Source: Terriglobales bacterium
GTDB lineage: Bacteria > Acidobacteriota > Terriglobia > Terriglobales > Acidobacteriaceae
Direction: 5' to 3'
Assembly (NCBI GenBank): GCA_035573675.1
Contig: DATMAB010000010.1
Location: forward strand, 124,001-188,000
DNA length: 64,000 bases
Positions 37,201 to 44,745 of this stretch are shown here, piece by piece. The position numbers were made by a program, and so were the translations under genes. The notes beneath the pieces were generated by a model that worked only from the letters and a program-made list of their open reading frames with translations, was not told where the DNA came from and did no database searches. Each line of letters begins with the position of its first letter. Position 1 is the first letter of the stretch.

Positions 37201-37493
37201 GCGGTCGCGAAGCCCTGGAAGCCATGCGCCGCCATCCGCCCCACGGCCTTCTGCTCGACCTGCTCATGCCCGAAGTGGACGGCTTCGAGGTCATCCGCCA
37301 GATGAAAGAAGATGGCGCCCTGCGCGACATTCCCGTCTTCGTTCTCACCGCCAAGGACCTCACCGAGGTGGACGTCGAGTTCCTTCGCCAGCAGACCCGA
37401 GCCTTCTTCCGCAAGAACGCGTCCTGGAAGCAGGAATTGCTGGCTCAGGTGCAGGCCGCAGTCTCCCGCACCGCGGAGGGCGCTCGCCCATGA
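34206..37493 (+). CDS. Membrane hybrid sensor histidine kinase with two receiver domains
   Basis: 1095 residues. N-terminal membrane sensor with about eight hydrophobic segments (residues 25-305), coiled region, PAS domain (about 320-440), a second PAS/PAC (about 455-575), coiled coil, HisKA with SMSHELRTPL (His612), HATPase with NAIKFTPEGG, DTGVGI and GTGLGLAI boxes (about 715-825), and two receivers. The first receiver has Asn897 in LNMLMPGKNGW where the phosphoacceptor Asp is expected; the second keeps Asp1018 (LLDLLMPEVDGF). The stop overlaps the next receiver gene by 4 bases (ATGA), so the two proteins probably act in one phosphorelay. Confidence 0.94.
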   Translation: MNSASSAMAEAARDEPAVSALVRSFRRFARAAAVVAMLVGIVVLGGWFFDLATLKSVLPGLVAMNFNTALSFALAGLALWLLAPDSVSAGKSGLHFTGFACAALVTLAGALTLSQYLFNWNAGIDQLLFPEPAPAVDTSHPGRMAPVTALNFFLLGAALLLLETPRRVLQFLRFCLAAAVFLSSFLGLIGYLYGVRQFYGQGPFTAIALHTAATFFLLSLGIICSRLEQGPTVAFAGDTTGGMMARRLFPAALLTPTVLDWLRLQGEAHSLYGMHFGVALFTTASAMVFAALAWLNAVALDRLDRQRRQAEEGLREQTRILQSILDCMGDGVVVVDQDRRFLVFNRAAEQLLGRGPVPADPASWPEFYGLYYPDRITPFRSDDLPSARALRGESTDGIEFFVRHPGQTEGRWAQASGRPLLDDRGRIRGAVVVSHDITQRKRFEEALRRSEENYRSLVEHIPDVVWTADSEARATFISSNMERLSGFTAEEIEAGGPEVWFQRVHPDHAQRARDAYREMFETRAPLDVEYPIQRKDGRWIWVHVHADHVYQAEGRVFASGIVSDVTRSKQLEEDLRRLNAELAAANQELEQRSREAEHATQLKSRFLASMSHELRTPLTAIIGFSDLLGEEIAGALNPKQRRYVEHARQAARHLLQLINDILDLSKIEAGQIEFRPETFSVAEALPEVLTTIRPLSLGRRVRLQTRMDDLRVFADRIRFKQILYNLISNAIKFTPEGGCVSVESALCGAFVEVSVIDTGVGIAADELEVIFDEFRQVGDSARGLKEGTGLGLAITRRLVEQQGGTIRVASEPGRGSRFTFALPAALPTEVTREPAPQRPRASRRVQPLVLIVDDEPAARELLVEYLSPQGYELATAASGDEGLQKARDLQPDAITLNMLMPGKNGWETLRRLKADRSTAWIPVIIVSVVDQRNVGFALGAADYLVKPVPKQVLLQAVRKWLPRTDGRPSILVVDDEPQALQMMAEVLEAAGYRIAKASGGREALEAMRRHPPHGLLLDLLMPEVDGFEVIRQMKEDGALRDIPVFVLTAKDLTEVDVEFLRQQTRAFFRKNASWKQELLAQVQAAVSRTAEGARP

Positions 37494-37867
37494 AGCGCAT
37501 CCTGCTGGCCGAGGATAATCCCATGAACCGGGAGCTGATCCGCGACGTGCTGGAAGCCCTGGGCTGCGAGGTCATCGAGGCCGAAAACGGCGAGGCCGCT
37601 CTGCGCAAGCTGCGCGAGCTGCCGCCCGACCTCGTCCTGCTGGACGTGCAGATGCCCGGACTGGACGGCTACGCGGTGCTCGGCCAGGTGCGCGCGGATG
37701 CCCGTCTGTCCCACCTGCCGGTCATCGCGCTCACCGCCTTTGCCATGCGCGGCGACCGCGAGCGGATGCTGGCGGCCGGCTTCGACGCCTATCTCAGCAA
37801 GCCCATCGACTTCGACCAGCTTCGCGCCGAGATCGAGCGCCTCTGCAACCACCGCTCAGCGCATTGA
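37490..37867 (+). CDS. Single-domain response regulator (CheY-like receiver)
   Basis: 125 residues, receiver only. KRILLAEDNPMNREL carries the acidic pocket, Asp52 in LVLLDVQMPGLDGY is the phosphoacceptor, ALTAFAMRGD and the Lys of AYLSKPID complete the site. Closest in style to DivK/receivers of hybrid kinases. ATGA overlap with the hybrid kinase upstream implies coupled translation. Its 3' end overlaps the convergent protease gene by 12 bases. Confidence 0.95.
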   Translation: MKRILLAEDNPMNRELIRDVLEALGCEVIEAENGEAALRKLRELPPDLVLLDVQMPGLDGYAVLGQVRADARLSHLPVIALTAFAMRGDRERMLAAGFDAYLSKPIDFDQLRAEIERLCNHRSAH

Positions 37868-38851
37868 GTACGCGCGCTCGTCCCCTTGCAGGCCGGAGAG
37901 GGCTTCCTGCATCAGCGGGCGCAGGGCTTCCACACTCACGCCCAGCGTGCTCCCGGAGAAGCCTTCGAGATAGGCCGCGTTGATGCCGATCACTTCCCCG
38001 CGGGCGTTGAACACCGGGCCGCCGGAACCGCCGTGCGCCGTGGCCGCGTCGTAGATCAGGTTGTGGCCGACCACGTCGCCCAGGTGGCCGAACGTGGCCG
38101 AAGGACGGATGAGCAGCAGGCTGGCCAGTTCCCGGGTCACCGCCATCTCGTCCTCGCGATTCACCAGCCGCCGGTAGACCGCGCGCGGGCTCTTGGCCAC
38201 CATGGCCGCGGTGCCCATCGGATATCCCACCACCACGACCGGATCGCCCGGCACGGCGGGCCGCGCGGCCAGCGGCAAGGCCCGCAGATTTGCTGCCGAA
38301 GCCTGCGGCTCGAAGCTCACCACGGCCAGGTCGGCTTCGTCCGAGACCGTGACCTTGGTGACGCGCAGCCCTTCGCCCACTCCGGGGAAGAAGGCTTCCA
38401 GGCGCTCGAGTTTGGGCCGCGCGCCGCGGCGCATCAGCGCTTCCGCTTGTTCGTCTTCGAACCAGGGTTCGGCGACGTGGCGGTTGGTGGCGATCAGCCC
38501 CGCGCCCACCACGAACCCGGTGCCGGAAAAACGCATGCGCAGCTTCCCGCGCCGGCCCACAACCGCGGGCCGCCCGCTGAAGGTGTAGGTCCCGTAGAGG
38601 AAACCGATGGAGTCGCGGTGCCGGTTCAGCACCACCGCAGGCATGGCCTGTTCCTGGCGCACCGCCTCCAGTTCGGCCGAGAGCCGCTCCACCCGCTGGG
38701 CGAATCGTTGCGCGGAGCGTTCCGCCGCCATCTGCGAACCGCCGGCGACCAGCGCGAGCAGGACGGTGACTCCCGTCATCGCCGCCCACGGCGCGTATCC
38801 GCGCGCGGCCTTTCCGGCGTGCTCGCTCGCCCGTTGCACTGCTGGCGTCAT
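37856..38851 (-). CDS. Membrane-anchored trypsin-like serine protease (S1C/HtrA-like)
   Basis: 331 residues with one N-terminal transmembrane segment (about 22-40), a coiled stretch (45-68) and a trypsin-like domain. The triad is visible: His125 in ATNRHVAEPW, Asp174 in DEADLAVVSF and Ser276 in HGGSGGPVFN. No PDZ domain follows, unlike classic HtrA. Probably acts in the periplasm; substrates unknown. Confidence 0.9.
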   Translation of the reverse strand: MTPAVQRASEHAGKAARGYAPWAAMTGVTVLLALVAGGSQMAAERSAQRFAQRVERLSAELEAVRQEQAMPAVVLNRHRDSIGFLYGTYTFSGRPAVVGRRGKLRMRFSGTGFVVGAGLIATNRHVAEPWFEDEQAEALMRRGARPKLERLEAFFPGVGEGLRVTKVTVSDEADLAVVSFEPQASAANLRALPLAARPAVPGDPVVVVGYPMGTAAMVAKSPRAVYRRLVNREDEMAVTRELASLLLIRPSATFGHLGDVVGHNLIYDAATAHGGSGGPVFNARGEVIGINAAYLEGFSGSTLGVSVEALRPLMQEALSGLQGDERAYSMR

Positions 38852-39056
38852 TCCGCCTCACCTTGCTCTCGGATGCAAGCCCTTTGCCGTAACTGACTGG
38901 ATACCGGCGTATCCGCCCCGCGCCGCTGTTTCTCCTTCGCTTGACTGGCAATTCCCGGCCCCGGGGTCTAGAATGTGCCGGTCTTTTCTTCTCCTGTCCC
39001 GGAAGCGTGAGCGCGCTTCCCATCGTTCTGACAGCCAACAATCCGGAGGATTCCCC

Positions 39057-39944
39057 ATGAAGAAACATTTCGCATTGCTCTTGGCGTTCCTGCTCGTCTC
39101 CAGCCTGGTGGCGCTGGCGGGCGATGCCGCGGGCGCGCCCAAGATCCTGCGCATTTTCAAGGCCGAGACCGCGCCCGGCCGCAGCGCCACCTACGATGCC
39201 GCCGTGCGCCAGGTGCGGCAGGCGGTGAACGCCGGCAAGGCCGACTTCCACTGGATCGCGGCCCGGCCCTTCACCGGTGACGCCAACCAGATCATGTTCC
39301 TCACCTTCGCCGATAATTTCGCCGAAGTCGAGCGCTCCGAGGAGAGCTTCAACAAGGCCGCCATGGCCACCTTCCAGAGCGCCGACTTCACCCGCAGCAT
39401 TGCCGAATCCGAACGCAGCGGCAAGAACATCGTGGCCAAGCTGCGCGAGGACCTTTCCTACAACCTGGGCAGGTTCGACGTGGCCAATGCGCGCCACTGG
39501 GAAGTCAGCTTCGTCGAGGTCCGTCCCGGCTACGGCATGGATTTCTCCGAGATGGAGCGCGAAGCCATCGATCTGCACAAGCGCGCCAACATCGATGAGG
39601 TGTGGGCCGCCTACGAAGTCGAGTACGGCGGCACGCCGGGGATCCTGTTCCTCACCCCGCTGCGCTCGCTCGCCGATCTCGACCGCGACCTGAAGAAGGA
39701 GCACGAGGCCGTATTCACTCCCGCCATCCGCCGCCGCTTCTCGGCCGTGGCCCGCGAGGGAATCGCGCAGGAGAAGAGCCAGATCATCTCCGTGCGGCCC
39801 GACCTCAGCCGTCCCACCGAAGCCATCGTGGCCGCCAACCCCGACTTCTGGACCGTGAAAGAAGAAGCTCCGGCCGTTGCCGCCAAGGGCAAGAAGACCG
39901 CCAAGGTGCAGCAGGCGGCGCAGAAGTCCGAAGCCAGGCAGTAG
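39057..39944 (+). CDS. Exported hypothetical protein
   Basis: 295 residues with signal peptide MKKHFALLLAFLLVSSLVALAG. The ATG is preceded by GGAGGA at good distance, although the frame stays open upstream. The mature part shows two similar alpha/beta halves (KILRIFKAETAPG... and HWEVSFVEVRPGYG...), reminiscent of a dimeric ferredoxin-like (ABM/NIPSNAP-type) fold, and a Lys/Ala-rich tail. No enzyme motif. A strong terminator follows. Confidence 0.8.
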   Translation: MKKHFALLLAFLLVSSLVALAGDAAGAPKILRIFKAETAPGRSATYDAAVRQVRQAVNAGKADFHWIAARPFTGDANQIMFLTFADNFAEVERSEESFNKAAMATFQSADFTRSIAESERSGKNIVAKLREDLSYNLGRFDVANARHWEVSFVEVRPGYGMDFSEMEREAIDLHKRANIDEVWAAYEVEYGGTPGILFLTPLRSLADLDRDLKKEHEAVFTPAIRRRFSAVAREGIAQEKSQIISVRPDLSRPTEAIVAANPDFWTVKEEAPAVAAKGKKTAKVQQAAQKSEARQ

Positions 39945-39962
39945 CGTTAGCCGTTTTCTGGG

Positions 39963-39995
39963 AGCCGGCGGCGGAAAGCCGCCGGCTTCCTTCTT
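39963..39995 (+). terminator. Rho-independent terminator
   Basis: Perfect 10-bp stem AGCCGGCGGC / GCCGCCGGCT with GGAAA loop (39963-39987) and a pyrimidine-rich tail TCCTTCTT, 18 bases after the stop of the exported protein. Confidence 0.85.
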
Positions 39996-40008
39996 GTGCG
40001 GCGCTCGC

Positions 40009-40497
40009 TTACTTCTCTGCGAGGTAGACGCTTAGCGTGAGTTCCGGCTGCTCGTCCTCTTCATCGCCGGAGGGAACCAGGCCGCTGAAGTCCACCGAGA
40101 GGCGCGTCTTCTCGTGCGCGAGGATGAAGCGCCATTGCGATTCCTCGCGGGTCTCTTCCGCCTTCCATGCCGGGAAGCACGCCCGTGCGCGTTTGGCCAG
40201 CGCGACGAACTCGCGCTTGCCCTTGGCCGGGTCCGGGCGGAATCCAAGCGAGCAGAAGTAGCCCTGCTCACTGGCCTCGCACGAGGCTGCGCCCGGCGCT
40301 TTCAGCTTGCCTTCCCACATGGCCGTGAATCCTTCCAGGGGCTGGCCGCGCAGCGCCGCGAACCGCGTGGGCGCTTCGCGCAATACAGATTCGAAGTAGC
40401 CGCAAAGCGGGTCGCGGGCCTCAGCTTTCTGCGCATCCTGCCCGGAAGCGGAGAGCAGGACGGCGAGAACCAGGAGTTGCGCGCGCAGAAGTCTCAT
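40009..40497 (-). CDS. Exported hypothetical protein, paralogue of the gene at 27599-28099
   Basis: 162 residues from ATG 40497, chosen for the signal peptide MRLLRAQLLVLAVLLSASGQ, almost identical to that of its paralogue. Shared blocks: DPLCGYF.SVLREAPT.F..LRG, KLKAPG, CSLGFRPD.AKGKREF and CFPxW. The C-terminal thirds diverge (acidic SGDEEDEQPE here, basic in the paralogue). Function unknown. Confidence 0.8.
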   Translation of the reverse strand: MRLLRAQLLVLAVLLSASGQDAQKAEARDPLCGYFESVLREAPTRFAALRGQPLEGFTAMWEGKLKAPGAASCEASEQGYFCSLGFRPDPAKGKREFVALAKRARACFPAWKAEETREESQWRFILAHEKTRLSVDFSGLVPSGDEEDEQPELTLSVYLAEK

Positions 40498-40554
40498 CGG
40501 CAGGCTCCGGAGGGTGTACTGTGCCACGGTCCGGCGCCCGGGAGCAACTTTGTT

Positions 40555-40593
40555 CATGGCTCGGCCATGCATATCGTGATACGATATATATCG
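40555..40593. promoter_or_regulatory. Tandem dyad operator upstream of marR-type gene
   Basis: Three adjacent palindromes: CATGGC-TCG-GCCATG (40555-40569), ATATCGT-GAT-ACGATAT (40571-40587) and CGATATATATCG (40582-40593), the last ending one base before the ATG of the MarR-type regulator. MarR proteins often bind such dyads over their own promoter, so autoregulation is likely (inference). No Shine-Dalgarno is visible between the dyads and the ATG, so the message may be leaderless. Confidence 0.65.
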
Positions 40594-40594
40594 C

Positions 40595-41047
40595 ATGTCC
40601 TTCTACCAGGCCCTGGCTGAGTTCCGCTACCGTATACGCGGTTTCCTGGAGTTCAGCCAGCGGGCGGCGGCCGCCGCCGGCTTGGAGCCTCAGCAGCACC
40701 AGGGTTTGCTGGCTTTGCGTGGCCTCCCTCGCGGGCTTCAGCCCACCATCCGCACGCTGGCGGAGCGCCTGTGCATCCGTCACCACAGTGCGGTAGAACT
40801 GGTGAACCGGCTGGCGCGCGCCGGACTGGTGACCCGCAATCACGCCCCAGGGGACGCACGCGTCGTGCTGCTGCGCCTGACGCCGCGCGGCGAGCGCCTG
40901 CTCGACCGCCTTTCCCGCCAGCATCGCGCCGAGTTGCGGGTGGCTGCTCCAGCCCTGGTCCGCGCCCTTCAGAGCGTCATCGCGAAGCCTCCCGTCCGAG
41001 CCCGCCGGCCGGTTCGGCGTCCAGCCCATGCCAAGGACAAACGATGA
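40595..41047 (+). CDS. MarR family transcriptional regulator
   Basis: 150 residues. Winged-helix core at about residues 35-110: IRTLAERLCIRHHSAVELVNRLARAGLV (helix-turn-helix) and DARVVLLRLTPRGERLLDRL (wing). The C-terminus is a basic tail (KPPVRARRPVRRPAHAKDKR) that may add DNA contacts. The stop overlaps the ClC channel start (ATGA), so it probably controls that gene; the signal it senses is unknown. Confidence 0.9.
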   Translation: MSFYQALAEFRYRIRGFLEFSQRAAAAAGLEPQQHQGLLALRGLPRGLQPTIRTLAERLCIRHHSAVELVNRLARAGLVTRNHAPGDARVVLLRLTPRGERLLDRLSRQHRAELRVAAPALVRALQSVIAKPPVRARRPVRRPAHAKDKR

Positions 41048-42831
41048 GCCCGTCACGTCTCAGCCCCGGGCATCCCCCGGCGCAGTTCCGGCTGCTGATG
41101 GTTTCCCTGCTGGCGGGCGGCATCGGTCTGGCTGCGGGCTTCATCGCCTACGGCCTCTATTCGCTCATCGGCTTCTTCAGCAACCTGGTCTTTTTCCAGC
41201 GGGTGGAGTTCACGCTGCCTTCGCTGCAGGACCACCACTTGGGACTCTGGGTGCTGGTGGTGCCAGCGCTCGGTGGCCTGATAGTCGGACTGATGGCGCG
41301 CTACGGCTCTTCCCGCATTCGCGGGCACGGCATCCCTGAGGCCATGGAGGCGGTGCTGGTGCAGCAGAGTCGCATCGAGCCGCGCGTCGCGTTGCTCAAG
41401 CCGCTTTCCGCCGCCATCGCCATCGGCACCGGCGGCCCCTTCGGCGCCGAGGGTCCCATCATTCAGACCGGCGGCGCCTTCGGATCCCTGGTCGGCCAGC
41501 TCCTGCACACCACGGCGTCGGAGCGCAAAGTCCTGCTGGCGTGCGGCGCCGCCGCCGGCATGGCTGCCACCTTCAGCACGCCTATCGCCGCGGTCATCCT
41601 GGCCATCGAGCTGCTGCTGTTCGAGTTCAAGACGCGTTCCTTCATTCCGCTGGTGATCGCCAGCACGCTGGCTACCAGCGTCCACGTCATGCTGCTCGGC
41701 CCCGGCCCCATGTTCGACGTGGGACGCCTCGATTTCCGCGTCCCTGCAGCCCTCCCCTTCTATCTGCTGCTGGGCCTGGTGTGCGGCCTGGCGGCCGTCG
41801 CTTTCACCAAAGCGCTCTATTGGACCGAGGACCGGTTCGAGCGCCTGCCGCTCGATCCCATGTGGCATCCGGCCATCGCCGGCGTGGCGCTGGGCGTCAT
41901 CAGCTTCTACGTTCCCCGCGTGCTGGGCGTGGGCTATGACACGATTAGCGACATCCTCGCCAGCCGGCTCACTGTCCAGCTCCTGCTGCTCGTTCTGGTG
42001 TTCAAGTCGCTGGCGCTCTTGATCTCGCTGGGCTCGGGAACCTCGGGCGGACTGCTGGCGCCCATGTTCATGGCCAGTGCCGCGCTGGGCGCGGTGGTCG
42101 CGGCCCTGCTGAACCGCATCGTGCCCGGCGCGCACCTGGCACCCGGGGCGTTTGCGCTGGTGGCCATGGGCGCGGTGTTCGGAGCCGCCTCCCGCGCCAC
42201 CTTCACATTCATCATCTTCGCTTTTGAGATCACGCGCGATTACAACGCCGTGCTGCCGCTGATGCTGGTGGCGGTCATCGCCGACGGCATCGGCCTGCTG
42301 CTGATGCCGACCTCCATCATGACGGAGAAGCTGGCCCGCCGCGGCCTGCGCATCCACCAGGACTACGAGGCCGACGTCCTGCAGCAGGTCACCGTGGGCG
42401 AGACCATGATCCGCGACTTCCCCACCCTCTCCGCCGGCATGCGCATGGAAACGCTCGCCGAGCGTCTGGCCGCCGGTGACCCTTACGCGACGCGCCATTA
42501 TGCCTTTCTGCTGCTGGACGACCACGGCGACTTGGCCGGCATCCTCACGCGCGGGGACATCGTGCGCGCCCTCAATCATCCCGATGGCCGCCAGCGCACC
42601 GTGCTCGAAGCCGGCACGGAAGCGCCGATTACCATCCTCCCTGATCAACTGCTCTCCGACGCGGCCAGCCTCATGCTGCGTCACGACATCGGCCGCCTGC
42701 CCGTCGTCAACCCGGAAAACCCGCAGAGGGTCGTCGGTTACCTGGGCCGCTCTGGGATCATGGCTGCCCGTGTCCGCCGCCTGGAGGAAGAGCACATCCG
42801 CGAGCCCGGCTGGCTCGGCCGGGTATTCTGA
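41044..42831 (+). CDS. ClC-type chloride channel/transporter with CBS pair
   Basis: 595 residues from the ATG overlapping the marR stop (longer upstream frames run through that gene). About 10-12 membrane segments with ClC filter motifs: GHGIPEAM (GSGIP type with Ser changed to His), GGPFGAEGPIIQTGG with the gating Glu, GSGTSGGLLAPMF and GAASRATFTFIIF. A pair of CBS domains occupies about residues 435-560. The GHGIP change removes the Ser that coordinates chloride in CLC-ec1, so ion preference may differ. Coupled to a MarR regulator. Confidence 0.93.
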   Translation: MSPSRLSPGHPPAQFRLLMVSLLAGGIGLAAGFIAYGLYSLIGFFSNLVFFQRVEFTLPSLQDHHLGLWVLVVPALGGLIVGLMARYGSSRIRGHGIPEAMEAVLVQQSRIEPRVALLKPLSAAIAIGTGGPFGAEGPIIQTGGAFGSLVGQLLHTTASERKVLLACGAAAGMAATFSTPIAAVILAIELLLFEFKTRSFIPLVIASTLATSVHVMLLGPGPMFDVGRLDFRVPAALPFYLLLGLVCGLAAVAFTKALYWTEDRFERLPLDPMWHPAIAGVALGVISFYVPRVLGVGYDTISDILASRLTVQLLLLVLVFKSLALLISLGSGTSGGLLAPMFMASAALGAVVAALLNRIVPGAHLAPGAFALVAMGAVFGAASRATFTFIIFAFEITRDYNAVLPLMLVAVIADGIGLLLMPTSIMTEKLARRGLRIHQDYEADVLQQVTVGETMIRDFPTLSAGMRMETLAERLAAGDPYATRHYAFLLLDDHGDLAGILTRGDIVRALNHPDGRQRTVLEAGTEAPITILPDQLLSDAASLMLRHDIGRLPVVNPENPQRVVGYLGRSGIMAARVRRLEEEHIREPGWLGRVF

Positions 42832-42960
42832 GCCGAATTCACCCGTCGTCACGATCTGTGCTGCCGGCCCATGGACCTCGGCAGCTCCCAACCAGCGTTG
42901 TAACCCTTCGCCGCTCCGCCACTCTGTACCGGTGAGACCAAAAAACGGACGAGGTGCAAG

Positions 42961-43398
42961 ATGATCCATAGCAACGAAAAAGGCCTGAATTCAGCATGGT
43001 GGGCTTTGCGAATCGGGCTTGGCTTGGGACCATTCCTGGCCGGCCTGGACAAGTTCTTCAACATCCTCACCGACTGGCAGATGTACCTGAGTCCCACGAT
43101 GGAAAAGCTGTTGCCGATCAGCGGTGCCGCGTTCATGCGGACGGTTGGAGTCGTGGAGATGATTGTTGGATTAGCCATTCTGACGCGCTGGACAAGGCTG
43201 GGCAGCTACGTTGCCGCGGTTTGGCTGCTCGCCATCGCCGCCAACCTGGTGACTACCGGGATGTTTTTCGATCTGGCGGTTCGGGATGTGGAAATCGCCA
43301 TCGCTGCCTACACCCTGGCGCGTCTCACCGAAGCGCGTCAGCCGGCGGGCGCAACTTTGCCCCTGTCGCTGCTGGAGCGCCGTCGAACGGCAGCCTGA
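42961..43398 (+). CDS. DoxX-like membrane protein
   Basis: 145 residues with four hydrophobic segments and the DoxX-like pattern WWALRIGLGLGPFLAGLDKFFNI followed by FMRTVGVVEMIVGLAIL. Start ATG at 42961 has a weak GAGG nearby. It heads a three-gene plus-strand set with an exported Cys protein and a ferredoxin-reductase-like enzyme, suggesting a redox-linked membrane role (inference). Confidence 0.8.
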   Translation: MIHSNEKGLNSAWWALRIGLGLGPFLAGLDKFFNILTDWQMYLSPTMEKLLPISGAAFMRTVGVVEMIVGLAILTRWTRLGSYVAAVWLLAIAANLVTTGMFFDLAVRDVEIAIAAYTLARLTEARQPAGATLPLSLLERRRTAA

Positions 43399-43435
43399 GA
43401 TTTTCGACCGACCCTAATTCCAAAAGGAGAACATA

Positions 43436-43774
43436 GTGAAGAACGCAGCGCTTTTCCTGGCCGTACTGGTCCTTGCCCTTCCGGCTTCCGCAGCAGCGGA
43501 AACCTGGGAGAACGTCACCGTGGTGGACACGATGTGCAGTGCGAAGGTCAAGGCGGCCCCCGACGAGCACACCACCAAATGCGCCCTGGCCTGCGCCCAG
43601 AGCGGTTTCGGCATTCTGACCGCGGATGGCTCTTTTCTGAAGCTCGATGCAGCGGGCAATCAGAAGGTCGTAGACGCTCTCAAGAGCACCAAGAAGACCG
43701 ACCACTTGCGTGCCACCATCACCGGCGAGCGTCAAGGCGGCAACCTCAAGGTGCAGTCGCTCAACCTGCAATAG
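43436..43774 (+). CDS. Small exported Cys/His protein
   Basis: 112 residues, GTG start with AAGGAG 7 bases upstream. Signal peptide MKNAALFLAVLVLALPASAAA. The mature part has Cys and His in DTMCSAKVK....DEHTTKCALACAQSGFG, a CxxxC pair next to a His, which could bind metal or form disulfides, then a beta domain ending in LRATITGERQGGNLKVQSLNL. Many acidobacterial genomes have such proteins; function not known to me. Downstream hairpin GGGCGGCTGC / GCAGCCGCCC (43787-43821). Confidence 0.8.
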   Translation: MKNAALFLAVLVLALPASAAAETWENVTVVDTMCSAKVKAAPDEHTTKCALACAQSGFGILTADGSFLKLDAAGNQKVVDALKSTKKTDHLRATITGERQGGNLKVQSLNLQ

Positions 43775-43840
43775 CCGTGCCCCGAAGGGCGGCTGCTTGC
43801 GCAGTCCGCAGGCAGCCGCCCGCAGAACATCGAGGAAGGA

Positions 43841-44557
43841 ATGGCCAAAGTCAGGATCAAAGGAACCAGCGAGGTGGCCGACAGGACGCTGGCTGTCCGC
43901 ATGGAGAAGCCACCCGGCTTCAGTTTCGAGGCAGGGCAGTTCGTCGAACTGACGCTGATGGATCCGCCGGAGACGGACGCCGAAGGCAACAGCCGGGCTT
44001 TCACCCTGGCCTCCGCGCCCCACGAAGCGGAGCTGGTCGTCGCCACTCGATTGCGCGACACCGCCTTCAAGCGGGTCCTGAAGACCTTGAAGGCTGGAGC
44101 GGAGGTCGACCTTGACGGCCCGTTCGGCTCCTTCACCCTGCACCGGGATGGCTCACGCCCGGCTGTCTTTCTGGCGGGAGGAATCGGCATCACGCCGTTC
44201 CGGAGCATGGCGCTCCAGGCAACGAAAGATGCGCTTTCCCAGCGCTTGTTCCTTTTCTATTCCAACCGGCGTCCGGAAAATGCCGCATTTCTTGCGGAGC
44301 TCCAGGCGCTGGAGACACAGAATTCACGGTTTACCTGCATTGCAACCATGACTGACGTGCAGCCTTCCAGTCAGTCATGGCAGGGGCACCGAGGTCGCAT
44401 CGACCAGGCGCTGATCGAACGCTGGGTCGACTCAACAACCTCGCCCATCTACTACATCGCCGGCCCAGCTGGAATGGTGAGGGCCATGCAGGGACTGCTG
44501 AGGAGTTCAGGAGTCGCTACCGAAGACATCCGTGCGGAAGAATTCTCCGGCTACTGA
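43841..44557 (+). CDS. Ferredoxin-NADP reductase-like FAD oxidoreductase
   Basis: 238 residues, one FAD-binding and one NAD(P)-binding domain. RAFTLASAP is the FAD isoalloxazine motif (RxYS type), DGPFGSF the phosphate region, GGIGITPFRSM the NAD(P) motif, and YYIAGPAGMVRAM plus C-terminal EEFSGY complete the FNR pattern. No iron-sulfur domain is fused. It probably passes electrons between NAD(P)H and a partner, perhaps the neighbouring membrane and periplasmic proteins. Confidence 0.92.
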   Translation: MAKVRIKGTSEVADRTLAVRMEKPPGFSFEAGQFVELTLMDPPETDAEGNSRAFTLASAPHEAELVVATRLRDTAFKRVLKTLKAGAEVDLDGPFGSFTLHRDGSRPAVFLAGGIGITPFRSMALQATKDALSQRLFLFYSNRRPENAAFLAELQALETQNSRFTCIATMTDVQPSSQSWQGHRGRIDQALIERWVDSTTSPIYYIAGPAGMVRAMQGLLRSSGVATEDIRAEEFSGY

Positions 44558-44678
44558 ACCCAGACGCTGGACGAGAGAGCAATTGCCACCTGACCGGTCG
44601 GCGGCGACTCTACATCACAAGGCGGTGGCGAATGAAGTTCGCGCCGTCTTTGCTGCGACCTTTGCGGTCTCTGCGTTT

Positions 44679-44715
44679 GAAAAAATCAAAAGCCGCCAGC
44701 TCTCGCTGACGGCTT
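44679..44715 (-). terminator. Rho-independent terminator of clpC
   Basis: On the minus strand AAGCCGTCAGC-GAGA-GCTGGCGGCTT (44690-44715, one mismatch) is followed by TTGATTTTTTC, 30 bases after the clpC stop. Confidence 0.85.
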
Positions 44716-44745
44716 GTCGCTTACCGTTTATTTCTTATCGCTGCT

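Noticed and set aside
41053-42969. Minus-strand frame of 638 codons opposite the ClC channel
   Set aside because: Composition is extreme in His/Gln/Arg/Gly and the plus strand is an unmistakable ClC protein.
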